This document shows, piece after piece, positions 28,366-38,906 of a DNA stretch of 64,000 bases (the stretch's first letter is position 1; each line of letters starts with the position of its first letter). The DNA comes from Pelagibacteraceae bacterium (GTDB lineage: Bacteria; Pseudomonadota; Alphaproteobacteria; Pelagibacterales; Pelagibacteraceae), in assembly GCA_022763425.1 (NCBI GenBank), contig JALEGD010000001.1, positions 944,572-1,008,571 on the forward strand, read 5' to 3'. The notes beneath the pieces are model-generated. The model did not search any database and was not told the DNA's origin. It saw only the letters and a program-made list of their open reading frames with translations. The translations under genes and the position numbers were made by a program.

Positions 28366-31040
28366 ATTTCCTCAGATATTTTATTTAAGGCTTCTTTAAC
28401 TTTTTCTAATGTAGACGATCCTCCACCTGCTTGTGCAAAATCCTTTCTTCCACCACCACCTTTTCCACCTAGATAAATGGATATTTTTTTTGCAAAATTT
28501 GCAGCATCATATCTGTCTGTTAAATTTTGAGAAATACCTACACCAATTGAAGTTTTTTGATCTTCCAGAGAAATAATAAATATTATTGTATTATCTTTTG
28601 TTTTTGTTCCCTGATCAACTAAACCTCTGATATCTTTTGATGATAGTCCTATTAATATCTGGTTAATTACCTCAATTCCATTTTTAGAACTTAAGGTAAT
28701 AATATTTTTATTTTTATCATCTAATATGTTTTTGGCTCTAAGTTTATTTAAATAATTTATAGCTTCATTAATTTGTCTTTCATTTTGATAATCTGAAAAA
28801 TTTTTATAATCACCTTTTAATTTTTTAATTTGACTAATAATCTCCTCAAATTTTAACTTATTTTTCTTTAAATTCTCTTGTTGGGATAGATTTTTGTTTT
28901 CTAAGTAAGTTTTTAATTGATCACCTCTTAATGCTTCAATACGTCTAACACCTGAAGCTATAGAACTTTCATTTATAATTGAAAATTGTCCAATTTTTCC
29001 TGTATTTTCAACATGAGTACCGCCACAAAGTTCTAGTGAAAATATTTTGTCATTGTTTTTACCCATAGATACAACTCGAACTTCTTCACCATATTTTTCA
29101 CCAAATAGTGCCATTGCACCCTCTTTAATTGCTTTTTCTGGAGACATTAGCCTTGTAACCACTTTATCATTTTTATTTATAAAATGATTTACTCTAGAAT
29201 TTATTTTTTTTTGTTGCTCAGAATTTATTTGTTTTGAATGACTAAAATCAAATCTTAAACGATCAGGGCCAACATAAGAACCTCTTTGAGCAACATGGTT
29301 ACCCAGTTCTTCTCTCAAAGCTGCATGAAGTAAATGTGTTGCAGAATGGTTTGATTTAATATTTTCCCTTCTTTCAAGATTTATTTCTAAATAAGAGTCT
29401 TGATTTTTCTCAATGTACCCCTCTTTTACAAAACCAATATGAATAAACAAAGAGCCAAAAAACTTTTGCGTATCTTCTACTTCAACAATTCCTGTTTCAG
29501 TTTTAATTATTCCACTGTCACCAACTTGACCACCAGACTCTGCATAAAAGCAAGTTTGATTTGTTATTATGTTTATTTTATCTTTCTCTTTAGCTTTTAA
29601 AATTTCTTTTCCATCTTGATTTACTATTGAACTAACTTTTGCTTCAGTTTTTTCAGAGCTATAGCCTAGAAATTCTGTCGAGCCATACCTATCTTTTAGA
29701 TCAAACCATACCTTATCAATTGAATCTGAACCAGAACCTTTCCAAGATTTTCTTGCTTCTTGTTTTCGTTTTTCCATTAATTGATTAAACTTATCGATAT
29801 CAACTTTAATTTTTAAAGGTTTAAAATAATCTTCAGTTAAATCTAATGGGAAGCCATAAGTATCATATAATTTAAATGCAACTTCTCCACTTAATGTATT
29901 GTTTTTAATTTTATTTTTTTCATCATGTATAATTTTCATTCCATTTGATAGCATTGATTGAAATTTTTCTTCTTCATTTATTATAGTTTCTTTTATTAAA
30001 TCTTTAGCTCTATCTAACTCGTTATACTCTGAAGACATTTCTTTTATTAAATGATCTATCATTTTTGACAGAACATGATCTTTTGAACCTAAAGTGTTTG
30101 CGTGTCTCATTGCTCTTCTCATTATTCTTCGTAACACATATCCACGACCTTCATTTGATGGCATCAATCCATCTGCAATTAAAAAACATGAAGCTCTTAA
30201 ATGATCAGAAATTACTCTATGGCTTGGAATAGTATCTTTGTTAACTTGTGTTTTTGTAATATCAGCACTTAAATCAACTAATTTTTTAAACAAATCAATT
30301 TGATAATTATCATGGGTACCTTGTAATACTGCAGCCATTCTCTCTAAACCCATACCAGTATCAACAGATGGTTTTGGTAAATTAATTCGTTTATCTTTTG
30401 AAACTTGCTCATATTGCATAAAAACTAAATTCCAAATTTCAATAAAGCGATCTCCATCTTCGTCTTTTGAGCCTGGAGGACCTCCATATAAATGTTCACC
30501 ATGATCATAAAAAATTTCTGAGCATGGTCCACAAGGTCCAGTTTCACCCATTGACCAAAAATTATCTGACGTAGTAATTTTAATTATTTTATCTTCACTA
30601 AAACCTGCAATTTTTTTCCATAAGTCATATGCTTCTTGGTCTTCTGAAAACACAGTTACACATAATTTATTTTTTGGTAGAGCAAAGTCCTTAGTTATCA
30701 ATTCCCAGGCATATGCTATCGCTTGTTCTTTAAAGTAATCACCAAAAGAAAAATTACCCAACATTTCGAAAAAAGTATGGTGTCTTGGTGTATATCCAAC
30801 ATTTTCAAGGTCATTATGTTTTCCACCAGCTCTTACGCATTTTTGTGAAGTAGTAGCACGATTATAATCCCTTTTTTCAATCCCTGTAAAAACATTCTTA
30901 AATTGAACCATGCCTGAGTTTGAAAACATTAAAGTCGGATCATTTTGAGGAATTAGTGGACTAGAACTTATTACTTTGTGGTCATTTTTTTCAAAAAAAT
31001 TTTTAAAAGTTCCTCTTGTATCTCTTAGAGTTTTTTTCAT
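28362..31040 (-). CDS. alaS: Alanyl-tRNA synthetase
   Basis: Charges tRNA-Ala and edits mischarged Ser/Gly. The 892 residues cover the class II catalytic domain (N-terminal ~250), the tRNA-recognition helices, an editing domain with zinc/catalytic motifs [11 protein letters not shown] and ELCGGTHVE, a coiled coil (about 735-780), and the C-Ala domain with glycine-rich [16 protein letters not shown]. It sits downstream of recA, the common recA-alaS order, but a strong terminator separates them, implying its own promoter in 31041-31083. Confidence 0.96.
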   Translation of the reverse strand: MKKTLRDTRGTFKNFFEKNDHKVISSSPLIPQNDPTLMFSNSGMVQFKNVFTGIEKRDYNRATTSQKCVRAGGKHNDLENVGYTPRHHTFFEMLGNFSFGDYFKEQAIAYAWELITKDFALPKNKLCVTVFSEDQEAYDLWKKIAGFSEDKIIKITTSDNFWSMGETGPCGPCSEIFYDHGEHLYGGPPGSKDEDGDRFIEIWNLVFMQYEQVSKDKRINLPKPSVDTGMGLERMAAVLQGTHDNYQIDLFKKLVDLSADITKTQVNKDTIPSHRVISDHLRASCFLIADGLMPSNEGRGYVLRRIMRRAMRHANTLGSKDHVLSKMIDHLIKEMSSEYNELDRAKDLIKETIINEEEKFQSMLSNGMKIIHDEKNKIKNNTLSGEVAFKLYDTYGFPLDLTEDYFKPLKIKVDIDKFNQLMEKRKQEARKSWKGSGSDSIDKVWFDLKDRYGSTEFLGYSSEKTEAKVSSIVNQDGKEILKAKEKDKINIITNQTCFYAESGGQVGDSGIIKTETGIVEVEDTQKFFGSLFIHIGFVKEGYIEKNQDSYLEINLERRENIKSNHSATHLLHAALREELGNHVAQRGSYVGPDRLRFDFSHSKQINSEQQKKINSRVNHFINKNDKVVTRLMSPEKAIKEGAMALFGEKYGEEVRVVSMGKNNDKIFSLELCGGTHVENTGKIGQFSIINESSIASGVRRIEALRGDQLKTYLENKNLSQQENLKKNKLKFEEIISQIKKLKGDYKNFSDYQNERQINEAINYLNKLRAKNILDDKNKNIITLSSKNGIEVINQILIGLSSKDIRGLVDQGTKTKDNTIIFIISLEDQKTSIGVGISQNLTDRYDAANFAKKISIYLGGKGGGGRKDFAQAGGGSSTLEKVKEALNKISEEI

Positions 31041-31087
31041 TTCTAAGATAATTACAACTTTTACTGTATATGTCTAGTAATGGAAAA

Positions 31088-31112
31088 GGCGCTATCATTT
31101 ATAGATAGCGCC
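31088..31112 (-). terminator. Rho-independent terminator after recA
   Basis: A perfect nine-base GC-rich stem (GGCGCTATC / GATAGCGCC) with a seven-base loop lies 20 bases past the recA stop and is followed on the minus strand by TTTTCC. It is the only classical intrinsic terminator I found in the window and stands out against the AT-rich background. Confidence 0.85.
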
Positions 31113-31131
31113 CAAAGAGATGGTTAATTAT

Positions 31132-32259
31132 TTAATCTTTTTTCTTATCAACTGATTTTGCTTTATCAGTAACTTCACTAACTTCTTCAGTTTTTTCTTT
31201 AGTGATAGGATTACCTTCAAGCTTTTCACTTATTAACCCAGCATTTGCACGGATTGCCATTTCAATTTCAGCTGCAATATTCACATTATTTTTTAAATAC
31301 TGCTTTGCATTTTCTTTCCCTTGGCCAATCTTTTCTCCTTTATAAGAGTACCATGCACCACTTTTTTCGATAATATTTGCCTTAGCACCCAGGTCAATTA
31401 ATTCACCCATTTTACTAATTCCTTCACCGTACATTATATCGAACTCTACTACCTTGAATGGTGGTGCAACTTTATTTTTGACAACTTTCACTCTTGTTTG
31501 ATTACCAATAATCTCATCTTTTTCTTTAATGGCACCAATTCTTCTAATATCTAATCTTACTGAAGAATAAAATTTAAGAGCATTACCGCCTGCAGTTGTT
31601 TCTGGACTTCCAAACATTACACCAATCTTCATTCTAATTTGGTTAATAAAGATAACCATAGTATTAGATTTAGAGATACTTCCTGTAAGTTTTCTTAAAG
31701 CCTGACTCATTAATCTTGCTTGTAAACCTACATGCGTGTCACCCATGTCACCTTCTAATTCTGCTCTTGGTGTTAAGGCTGCAACTGAATCAACAACTAA
31801 AACTGATACTGCGCCAGATCTAACTAATGTATCCGCGATTTCTAACGCCTGTTCCCCTGTATCAGGTTGAGATATTAATAATTCAGAAGTATCTACACCC
31901 AATTTTCTTGCATAGGTTGGGTCCAATGCATGCTCTGCGTCTACAAACGCACAAACTCCACCTGCTTTTTGGGCTTCAGCTATTGCTTGTAAAGCTAGAG
32001 TAGTTTTTCCAGATGATTCTGGTCCATAAATTTCCACTATTCTGCTTTTTGGCAATCCGCCAATTCCCAAAGCAATATCTAAACTTAAAGAACCTGTTGA
32101 AATAGCTTCAATATCTAATGCCTGATCTTTTTGACCAAGTTTCATTACTGAGCCTTTTCCAAAATTTTGGTCTATCTGCCCGATAGCTGCTTCTAAAGCT
32201 TTTTGCTTCTCATCTAATTCTTTTGGGTTATTTACCACTTTCAAATTACCTTTTGTCAT
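31132..32259 (-). CDS. recA: Recombinase RecA
   Basis: Strand-exchange protein and co-protease of the SOS response. Walker [13 protein letters not shown] lies near residues 79-90, Walker [11 protein letters not shown], and loop L2 with the [19 protein letters not shown] region. The 375 residues end in an acidic/lysine tail. A good ribosome-binding site (AAGGAT) precedes the ATG. A SOS-like box lies about 50 bases upstream (32308-32322) and a strong terminator follows. Confidence 0.98.
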   Translation of the reverse strand: MTKGNLKVVNNPKELDEKQKALEAAIGQIDQNFGKGSVMKLGQKDQALDIEAISTGSLSLDIALGIGGLPKSRIVEIYGPESSGKTTLALQAIAEAQKAGGVCAFVDAEHALDPTYARKLGVDTSELLISQPDTGEQALEIADTLVRSGAVSVLVVDSVAALTPRAELEGDMGDTHVGLQARLMSQALRKLTGSISKSNTMVIFINQIRMKIGVMFGSPETTAGGNALKFYSSVRLDIRRIGAIKEKDEIIGNQTRVKVVKNKVAPPFKVVEFDIMYGEGISKMGELIDLGAKANIIEKSGAWYSYKGEKIGQGKENAKQYLKNNVNIAAEIEMAIRANAGLISEKLEGNPITKEKTEEVSEVTDKAKSVDKKKD

Positions 32260-32307
32260 TTTGTATCCTTTTGTTTAATTTTTTTTAAACGACTCAATAC
32301 AAAAAAT

Positions 32308-32322
32308 GTACATATTTTGTTC
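32308..32322 (-). promoter_or_regulatory. SOS-like (LexA) box upstream of recA
   Basis: On the minus strand GAAC-AAAATAT-GTAC matches the alphaproteobacterial LexA consensus GAAC-N7-GAAC with one mismatch. It shares the ten bases GAACAAAATA with the perfect box at umuD (39286-39300). Its place about 49 bases before the recA start suits an operator. Confidence 0.6.
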
Positions 32323-32367
32323 TCATTTACAATAATTTAAATAAGTTATTGATTTTATTAAATTTAA

Positions 32368-33696
32368 CTAAAAAATATGTCTAATCCAATTGGTTTTTGG
32401 ATTTAATTGTTTTGTTTCGAGTTGTAAATAAAGCGAAGTTAAATTTCCTGTAATTTGCAAAAGCTTAAATCTTGATAGCACCTCTTCTTTTTCAACATTG
32501 GCAAAATTTAAGCTAGCATTTAATAACAGTGACCTAGAACTTAAAACATCCAAGGTATCTCTTGCTCCACTTTCATATTCTTGAACTATTCCTTCATAAG
32601 CAATTTCCGCAGCTTTTAATTGCGCTTTAGCTAACTCAAGCTCACTTTTTTTTAACTGATATTCTGACCAAGTATTTACTGAATCTTTTTTATTCTTATT
32701 TTTTGCATCTTCAAAATCTAGTTTACTACTAACTTTTAATGCTTTTTTCTCTTTATAAAAAGAATAGTTTTTACCACCAGAGTACAGAGGAATTTCAACT
32801 TTAGCTTCAAATTGAGATTGATCTCTGGCGCTTATCGAAGAACTTATATCTTCGTTTTCTGAAACTTCATAAGACACTGATGCCTTTGGGGCAAATATTT
32901 CTAATGCATCCTTTAACAAATAATCTGATTTTTGAAATTTTAATTTAGCAATTAATAAATCAGGGTTATTTTTAGATGATAGTTCTAAAGCTTGATTGAG
33001 GTTTTCTGGTAATTTTAGATCTAGACCATTAATTTTTTTTAAATTATTTGGTTTGTACCCTACTATATTTATAAAGTTTTGTTCATTTACTAGGTAATTA
33101 TTTCTTGCCCTAATAAATTTTGCTTTTGCATCCGCAAGAGATGATTCTGATTGTGCCAAATCTGATAGTTTTATTGCACCTCTTTCATATCTACTTTTAT
33201 CAAGCTCAACTTGTTTGTCAGATAAATTTAAATTATCTTCAGTTATTTTTAAAATTTTTTCAGCAGCAAGTATTGAAGTAAAAGCATCTACTGCTTTGTA
33301 CAAAACATTTTGCTCAACTTTTTTTAATTCTAATTTTGCAATTTGAACATCTGTTTTTGCCGCCAATGATTTTGGTATACCTTGTAAAATTTTTTGCTCA
33401 ACTTTAATTGATTTTTTTTCAGATTGTAAATTACTATCACTTAAATTATTACCATCTGCATCTTTTTGCCCCTCATTTAAATAATCACTTTTACTTAAAG
33501 AACCGGTGATAGATGGTTTAAATATAGAATAAGATTGAATTAAAGTTTCATTTACCGCTTTAGTTTTTTCACGTTGAGAATTAAGCTCCTTGTTTTCTAA
33601 ATAAGTGCTAGTTAATGTTTTATATAAATCTTCTGAAAAAGAATTATTATTAAATATAAAAATTAATATGAAAAAAATTAAAAAATTTTTTTTCAT
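32368..33696 (-). CDS. tolC: TolC-family outer-membrane efflux protein
   Basis: Trimeric outer-membrane channel for type I secretion or RND efflux. The 442 residues start with a signal peptide (hydrophobic 5-19, cleavage near SFS-ED) and show two repeats of long amphipathic helices with the family patterns YERGAIKLSDLAQSESSLADA and YESGARDTLDVLSSRSLLL. It starts in a one-base junction with the isomerase gene upstream. Its partner pump is not obvious; the RND-like protein at 12711 is of a different branch. Confidence 0.85.
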   Translation of the reverse strand: MKKNFLIFFILIFIFNNNSFSEDLYKTLTSTYLENKELNSQREKTKAVNETLIQSYSIFKPSITGSLSKSDYLNEGQKDADGNNLSDSNLQSEKKSIKVEQKILQGIPKSLAAKTDVQIAKLELKKVEQNVLYKAVDAFTSILAAEKILKITEDNLNLSDKQVELDKSRYERGAIKLSDLAQSESSLADAKAKFIRARNNYLVNEQNFINIVGYKPNNLKKINGLDLKLPENLNQALELSSKNNPDLLIAKLKFQKSDYLLKDALEIFAPKASVSYEVSENEDISSSISARDQSQFEAKVEIPLYSGGKNYSFYKEKKALKVSSKLDFEDAKNKNKKDSVNTWSEYQLKKSELELAKAQLKAAEIAYEGIVQEYESGARDTLDVLSSRSLLLNASLNFANVEKEEVLSRFKLLQITGNLTSLYLQLETKQLNPKTNWIRHIF

Positions 33697-34286
33697 TATT
33701 TTAATTTATCTTCTAAATATTCCAACCTATCTTGCCCCCAAAAAATCTCGTTATTAAAAATAAAAGAAGGGGCTCCAAAGACATCTTCGCTAATTGCATC
33801 ATTAGAATTACTTTCATATTTTGATATAATTTTATTATTTTCTGATAAACTTTTTAATTCATCAAAATTAAGGTTTAGATTGTTACAAATTTCCTTAATT
33901 ACATTTAAATCTGAAATATCTTTTTCTTTTGCCCACAAATAGCTTAAACACTCTCTACCAAATGTAAGTAGGTTTCCTTTTTCAATAGCAGCAATTACAA
34001 ATTTTGCTGGAATATGCGGATCACTTGGTGGAAAAAATTTTGGCTGAGAGTTAATATTAATATTATATTTTTTACCAATTCTATCGATTTCTGCTAATCT
34101 ATATTTTAGTCTAGATGGATGTCTCTTTGGAACAGGCAATCCTCCTGTATTTGGAAAAACTTTACCTACTAGGTCAAAAGGTTTTTCTTCTACCTGCAAA
34201 TTATATTTTTTTACAAGTTTAATAAACCTATCTATTGCTAAATATGCAAATGGTGATGCAACACTGTAATAATATTTTATTTTCAT
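33696..34286 (-). CDS. DsbA-fold 2-hydroxychromene-2-carboxylate isomerase family protein
   Basis: Glutathione-dependent isomerase-type thioredoxin-fold protein. The 196 residues begin KIKYYYSVASPFAYLA, where a serine (SVASPF) replaces the CXXC of DsbA, as in the HCCA isomerase/GST-kappa family, and end with DVFGAPSFIFNNEIFWGQDRL, the cis-proline GAPSF region. The true substrate is uncertain since naphthalene degradation is not expected here. It is divergent from a glutathione S-transferase gene, a suggestive glutathione-linked pairing. Confidence 0.75.
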   Translation of the reverse strand: MKIKYYYSVASPFAYLAIDRFIKLVKKYNLQVEEKPFDLVGKVFPNTGGLPVPKRHPSRLKYRLAEIDRIGKKYNININSQPKFFPPSDPHIPAKFVIAAIEKGNLLTFGRECLSYLWAKEKDISDLNVIKEICNNLNLNFDELKSLSENNKIISKYESNSNDAISEDVFGAPSFIFNNEIFWGQDRLEYLEDKLK

Positions 34287-34335
34287 AGTTTTATTATGGT
34301 ATATACACTCTCACTTTATATTTAGATAGAAAATT

Positions 34336-34962
34336 ATGTTTGAATTATATAGCGCGGATACCCCGAATGGTAAAAAAATTTCTATAATGCTTGAAGAATT
34401 AAAGCTTAATTACAAAGTTAAAAAAATTAATATTATGAAAGGTGAACAGTTTAAACCGTCATTTTCAAAAATTAGTCCATTTAACAAAATTCCTGTATTA
34501 AAAGATATCAAAGAAAAAAAAGTTATTTTTGAGTCAGGTGCAATACTTATTTATCTTGGTGAAAAATATAAAAAATTTTATGATAAGAAAGATAGATTAA
34601 AAATTTTACAATGGTTAATGGCGCAAATGGCATACATTGGTCCAATGATTGGGCAACATCACCAGTTTCATCATTATAATTCGGGAAAAAGTAAATTTGG
34701 TGAAGAGAGGTATTTTAGAATTGCTAGGACAATTTATAAAGATTTAGATAGAAGATTATCTAAATCAAAATATCTTGCAGGTGGTAAATATAGTATTGCT
34801 GATATTGCAACATTTCCATGGATCGCAAGGCATGAGTGGCATGATATTGGATTGAAAAAACACAGGCACTTGAGTAGATGGTATAAACTGATTTCTAAAA
34901 GAAAAGCAGTGATCAGAGGTTATGATTTTATGAATAGAGGTGAGCTCGTTCCAAAAGTCTAA
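34336..34962 (+). CDS. Glutathione S-transferase family protein (YfcG/Nu-like)
   Basis: The 208 residues have the thioredoxin-like N-terminal domain (MFELYSADTPNGKKISIML, then NKIPVL and the ESGAILIYL glutathione-binding segment) and an all-helical C-terminal domain with QHHQFHHYN and SIADIATFPW. The TPNG start matches the YfcG/YghU type, which act as disulfide reductases or peroxidases with glutathione. Its stop overlaps the dksA stop by four bases (CTAA). Confidence 0.8.
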   Translation: MFELYSADTPNGKKISIMLEELKLNYKVKKINIMKGEQFKPSFSKISPFNKIPVLKDIKEKKVIFESGAILIYLGEKYKKFYDKKDRLKILQWLMAQMAYIGPMIGQHHQFHHYNSGKSKFGEERYFRIARTIYKDLDRRLSKSKYLAGGKYSIADIATFPWIARHEWHDIGLKKHRHLSRWYKLISKRKAVIRGYDFMNRGELVPKV

Positions 34963-35375
34963 TCTTCAGCGTAGATTTTTTCTTGTTTTTCGTGTCTTTC
35001 TTGAGCTTCGACAGTCATTGTTGCAATTGGCCTTGCGATTAATCTTTTCAAACCAATCTCTTCACCCGTTTCTTCACAATAACCGTAAGTTCCATCTTCA
35101 ATTTTTTGAAGAGCAGAATCTATTTTTTTCATAAGTTTCTTGTGACGATTTACAGTTCTCATTTCAACTGATTTACTTGTGAAAGATGTGGCCTGATCTA
35201 CCACATCTGCCGAAGCAGCGTTGTCATCGTCATTACCAAAAATAATTCTATTATTCTGTTCTATTAAATCATTTTTCCACTCAGCTAGAACTTTTCTAAA
35301 AAAAGCTTTATGTTTAGCGCACATATACTTTTCTTTTGCTAATGGCACGTAAGTTTTTGAAATTTTAGTTGGCAT
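34959..35375 (-). CDS. dksA: RNA polymerase-binding factor DksA
   Basis: Binds the RNA polymerase secondary channel and, with ppGpp, adjusts rRNA and biosynthetic promoters. The 138 residues show the coiled-coil tip region (DVVDQATSF, with the functional Asp/Ala area) and the C-terminal YGYCEETGEEIG...RPIATMTVEAQERHE. Only one of the four zinc-finger cysteines of E. coli DksA is present, the normal state in alphaproteobacteria. It has its own good promoter (35394-35421). Confidence 0.92.
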   Translation of the reverse strand: MPTKISKTYVPLAKEKYMCAKHKAFFRKVLAEWKNDLIEQNNRIIFGNDDDNAASADVVDQATSFTSKSVEMRTVNRHKKLMKKIDSALQKIEDGTYGYCEETGEEIGLKRLIARPIATMTVEAQERHEKQEKIYAED

Positions 35376-35393
35376 AATTAAATTAACCGGTGG

Positions 35394-35421
35394 AATATAT
35401 GTTTCATATTTTTAGTGTCAA
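35394..35421 (-). promoter_or_regulatory. Candidate dksA promoter
   Basis: On the minus strand a perfect TTGACA (35421-35416), 16-base spacer and TATATT (35399-35394, five of six) place transcription start near 35387, about 12 bases before the dksA ATG. This is one of the best sigma-70-like matches in the window. Confidence 0.5.
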
Positions 35422-35450
35422 TTAATATGAATAATTATAAAAACTAAATA

Positions 35451-36758
35451 ATGGCAATTAATAGACTTTTTTTTTGTTTTTTACTCACACATTTGGTGAT
35501 TTGGACACTAATACCAAGTATTACAAATCATAATTTACCTCTTGATACTATTGAAGCTTTAGCCTGGGGCAGCAATCTAGATTGGGGATTTAACAAACAC
35601 CCTCCTCTAAGTGCCTTGGCAGTTGAAATATTTTATAAAATCTTTGGTCCTCAAGATTGGGCTTACTATCTTTTGAGTCAATTATTCGTGGTAACTGCCT
35701 TCTGCTTTGTGTTTAAATTATCAAAAGAAATTCTTAATACTGAGAAGCATGCGTTATTATCTGTTTTGCTATTAGAAGGAATTTATTTTTACAACTTCAC
35801 TACTCCAGAGTTCAATGTGAATGTATGTATGTTACCATTCTGGGCAATGACTGGTTACTATGCTTACAAATGCTTAAAAGATAATCTTAAAAAAGATTAT
35901 ATTATTCTTGGTATTGTTGCTGCACTTGGATTTTTATCAAAATATCTTTTTTTTTATTTATTAGTTGGAATAAAAATTTTTTACATTTTTTATATAAGAA
36001 AAAATAATTTTAAAATTAATTATATCATTCCAGGAGTTATATTTTTGTTAATTCTAACTCCGCATTTAATTTGGCTTACTGAAAATGATTATATTACAAT
36101 CATTTACGGTCTAAAAAGAACAGGAGAAATTAAAAGTTATCTTGACCACATTATTTTACCACTAACTTTTATAGGTAAACAAATTGGAATTTTGATTCCT
36201 TTTTTTATTCTTTTGTTTATCTTAACTAAAAATCTTAAAACTAATTTTTCTTTTAAAGATCAAAATCTTTTATATTTATTATCTATTACAATATTACCAA
36301 TTGCCTTAATATTTCTTACCTCTGTGATTATGGGTGCAAAAATTAGAACAATGTGGATGACTCCATTCTATTTATTTATTGGGACTTTTTTTATTTATCT
36401 CTTTCAAAACCATATAGTTAACAACAAACTTAAGTCTTTTAACTACATTTTTATTTTTTTATTTTTACTTTCTCCTTTTCTATACGGCTATGTTTCTATT
36501 TCACAAACTAATAAAAGAACTGATTATAAAGGAAAAGAAATTGCTAAAGTAGTTGAAAGAAATTTAATAAAATTAAAATATAATAATGTTATAAGTGTAG
36601 CTGGTAATGAATGGATTGCTGGTAACCTTTGCTATCATTTAAAATACCGACCAAAATGTGAAATTATAGATATCAATTTAATAATAATATCAGCAGAAGG
36701 TAAAAATGGACCTGTCTCATTTAGTTTAAAAGAATTGATATCTGACAATTATAAATAA
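35451..36758 (+). CDS. Polytopic glycosyltransferase, GT39/ArnT-like
   Basis: Membrane glycosyltransferase of the GT-C fold that uses a polyprenyl-phosphate sugar. The 435 residues hold about ten membrane helices. The first loop contains LPLDTIEALAWGSNLDWGFN followed by KHPPLSALA, matching the D-x-E and K-x-P-x features of ArnT/PMT-type enzymes. A soluble C-terminal tail (about 360-435) follows. The next gene, starting immediately after the stop, is a GT2 enzyme of the type that makes polyprenyl-phosphate sugars, so the two probably act in sequence on lipid A or another surface acceptor. Confidence 0.75.
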   Translation: MAINRLFFCFLLTHLVIWTLIPSITNHNLPLDTIEALAWGSNLDWGFNKHPPLSALAVEIFYKIFGPQDWAYYLLSQLFVVTAFCFVFKLSKEILNTEKHALLSVLLLEGIYFYNFTTPEFNVNVCMLPFWAMTGYYAYKCLKDNLKKDYIILGIVAALGFLSKYLFFYLLVGIKIFYIFYIRKNNFKINYIIPGVIFLLILTPHLIWLTENDYITIIYGLKRTGEIKSYLDHIILPLTFIGKQIGILIPFFILLFILTKNLKTNFSFKDQNLLYLLSITILPIALIFLTSVIMGAKIRTMWMTPFYLFIGTFFIYLFQNHIVNNKLKSFNYIFIFLFLLSPFLYGYVSISQTNKRTDYKGKEIAKVVERNLIKLKYNNVISVAGNEWIAGNLCYHLKYRPKCEIIDINLIIISAEGKNGPVSFSLKELISDNYK

Positions 36759-37628
36759 ATGAAAAAATATATTATTTTAATTCCTGTTTTTAATGATTGG
36801 CAATCTGTTTTTAAATTAATTGAAAATATTGATTTACAGATAAATAATCAAACTATTGACATTGTAATTGTTAACGATGCTTCAACTGAAAGTTTTGATA
36901 ATAATCAAAAACAATTTTCAAAAATTAATTCTGTAAAAATTATTAATTTAATTAAAAATGGTGGCCATCGAAAAGCAATTGCAACTGGCCTAAAATATTG
37001 CCAAGAAAATTTAGAATATGATTACATCATTCCAATGGATGGTGATGGAGAAGATAGGCCTGAGGAATTAAAAGATTTCTTTAACCAAGTTCAAGAAACA
37101 CAACCTGAAGTCATTACTGCTACCAGAGTAAAAAGAAGTGAAGGTTTTTTATTTAAATTTTTATACTCAATTCATAAAATTTTTACTCATCTTATTACTG
37201 GCAAGCTTATTAAATTTGGTAATTATACGTGTTTATCAAAAAATGCTGTTTCAAAACTTTTATCTGATGGATCTGTGTGGTTAAGCTTCTCTGGTGCCGT
37301 TACCAAGCATTTTACTCAATTTTCTACCATTCAATCTATTAGAGGTGAGAGATATTTTGGGCCTTCAAAAATGAGTATTTTAGCACTTCTTTTACATTCT
37401 TTTAGAATTTCAACAGTATTTAGAGAGAATATATTTATTCGGGTAGTCATTGTAATTCTTATTTTTGGACTGCTTGCCTATTATTCTTCTGCTTATTTTC
37501 TTATCCCATCATTAGCTGGTTGGATATTTTTGTTTTTTATTATTTGTTTGGCTTTAGATGATGATATTAAAAAATTAAATAACTGCCTTAATAATATTAA
37601 AAGCCTATCTGATATTTATAGTCGGTAA
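36759..37628 (+). CDS. GT2 glycosyltransferase, polyprenyl-phosphate sugar synthase type
   Basis: The 289 residues begin YIILIPVFNDWQSVFKLIEN with a GT-A domain (DIVIVNDAST, the DGDGEDRPEEL metal motif near residue 95), followed by two C-terminal membrane helices (about 228-268). This build resembles dolichol/undecaprenyl-phosphate sugar transferases such as ArnC or DPM1. It starts right after the GT39-like gene. Its 3' end overlaps umuC by 24 bases. Sugar identity cannot be read. Confidence 0.75.
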   Translation: MKKYIILIPVFNDWQSVFKLIENIDLQINNQTIDIVIVNDASTESFDNNQKQFSKINSVKIINLIKNGGHRKAIATGLKYCQENLEYDYIIPMDGDGEDRPEELKDFFNQVQETQPEVITATRVKRSEGFLFKFLYSIHKIFTHLITGKLIKFGNYTCLSKNAVSKLLSDGSVWLSFSGAVTKHFTQFSTIQSIRGERYFGPSKMSILALLLHSFRISTVFRENIFIRVVIVILIFGLLAYYSSAYFLIPSLAGWIFLFFIICLALDDDIKKLNNCLNNIKSLSDIYSR

Positions 37629-38906
37629 GAAATCATAACTAGAAGTATCAATCTTTGAGGAATGCCCCCTTCTCATTCTCCAGTTATTACAAAATCCGGT
37701 ATCTGCAACTGTAATCATATTTCTTCCAAATTTAAAATTTGTTTTATCAATTGCTTTCATTAAACTTTGGGACTTTTCTTTCTTTTGATATGAAAATAAA
37801 CCTTCATCATATTTTCCTTTTCTTGATAATCCTGAAAAAATCACACCGGCTTTTTGATAACGAGGACCTTTTAAAAATATTTCTTTTAAAGATTGAATAC
37901 AAACTTTTGTTAACAAAATACTATCATCGCTAGGTATTGGCAGATCTACTTTTTTAGATCTAGAAAAAAACTTTTCACTTTTATCGAAAGGACTATTTCT
38001 TATAAAAACAATTACTGATTTTACAACTTGCCTATCAACTCTAATTTTTTCAGCAGCATTTAAACAATGTGCAACAATAGACTCTTTTAATGTATCATAA
38101 TCTAATACTTTTCTGCCAAATGATCTTGATACACAACAATTTTTTCTTGGATTTGAATTAGACTCAAACCCTATACAATTTATCCCTCTTAACTCCATAA
38201 CTGTTTTCAAACCAAGAACATTTGTATTTTTTTTTATCCATGCATTGCTTGTATCTTTTAAATCATAAGCACTTTTAATATTATTGCTTTTATATAATTT
38301 AGATATTTTTCTACCTACCCCCCAAATATCTTCAATTGGAAAATTTTTTAATAAATCATCAATTTCTTTTTCATTATTCAAAATAAAACTTTTAATTCCG
38401 ATTTTTTCTTTTTTTGCAATATGATTTGCAACTTTTGATAATGTTTTTGTTTTTGCAACACCAATACTTACAGGGATGCCTGTCCATTTTAATATTATAA
38501 ATCTTAATTCACTAATAAAATTTTCTAGATTCTCATCTTTTATTAAACTTAAATCTAAAAAAGCTTCATCAATTGAATATATTTCAATTGTTGGGCAAAA
38601 CTTTTTTAGAATATTCATTACTCTTCTTGAAATATCTCCGTATAGTGCATAGTTAGAAGAAAATACCTGTACTTTATGAGATTTAACTAAATGCTTAACT
38701 TTAAAATAAGGCTCTCCCATCTTTATTCCTATTTTTTTTGCCTCTACTGATCTTGATATAACGCAGCCATCATTATTAGATAAAACAACAACAGGAAGGT
38801 TATTTATTCTTGGGTTAAAGAGTCTTTCGCAAGAAACATAAAATGAATTGCAATCAACTAATGCTATTTTTTTTGAATTTTTATTTTTTAACTTTATGTA
38901 TGACAT
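37605..38906 (-). CDS. umuC: Y-family DNA polymerase UmuC (Pol V catalytic subunit)
   Basis: Error-prone translesion polymerase. The 433 residues have the Y-family palm motifs LVDCNSFYVSCERLFNP and YSIDEAFLDL (catalytic acidic residues), a helix-hairpin-helix region (IEDIWGVGRKISKL) and a little-finger domain, ending with the UmuC C-terminal extension. It overlaps umuD by 26 bases and shares its SOS-type control. The 3' end overlaps the convergent GT2 gene. Confidence 0.93.
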   Translation of the reverse strand: MSYIKLKNKNSKKIALVDCNSFYVSCERLFNPRINNLPVVVLSNNDGCVISRSVEAKKIGIKMGEPYFKVKHLVKSHKVQVFSSNYALYGDISRRVMNILKKFCPTIEIYSIDEAFLDLSLIKDENLENFISELRFIILKWTGIPVSIGVAKTKTLSKVANHIAKKEKIGIKSFILNNEKEIDDLLKNFPIEDIWGVGRKISKLYKSNNIKSAYDLKDTSNAWIKKNTNVLGLKTVMELRGINCIGFESNSNPRKNCCVSRSFGRKVLDYDTLKESIVAHCLNAAEKIRVDRQVVKSVIVFIRNSPFDKSEKFFSRSKKVDLPIPSDDSILLTKVCIQSLKEIFLKGPRYQKAGVIFSGLSRKGKYDEGLFSYQKKEKSQSLMKAIDKTNFKFGRNMITVADTGFCNNWRMRRGHSSKIDTSSYDFLPTINIR

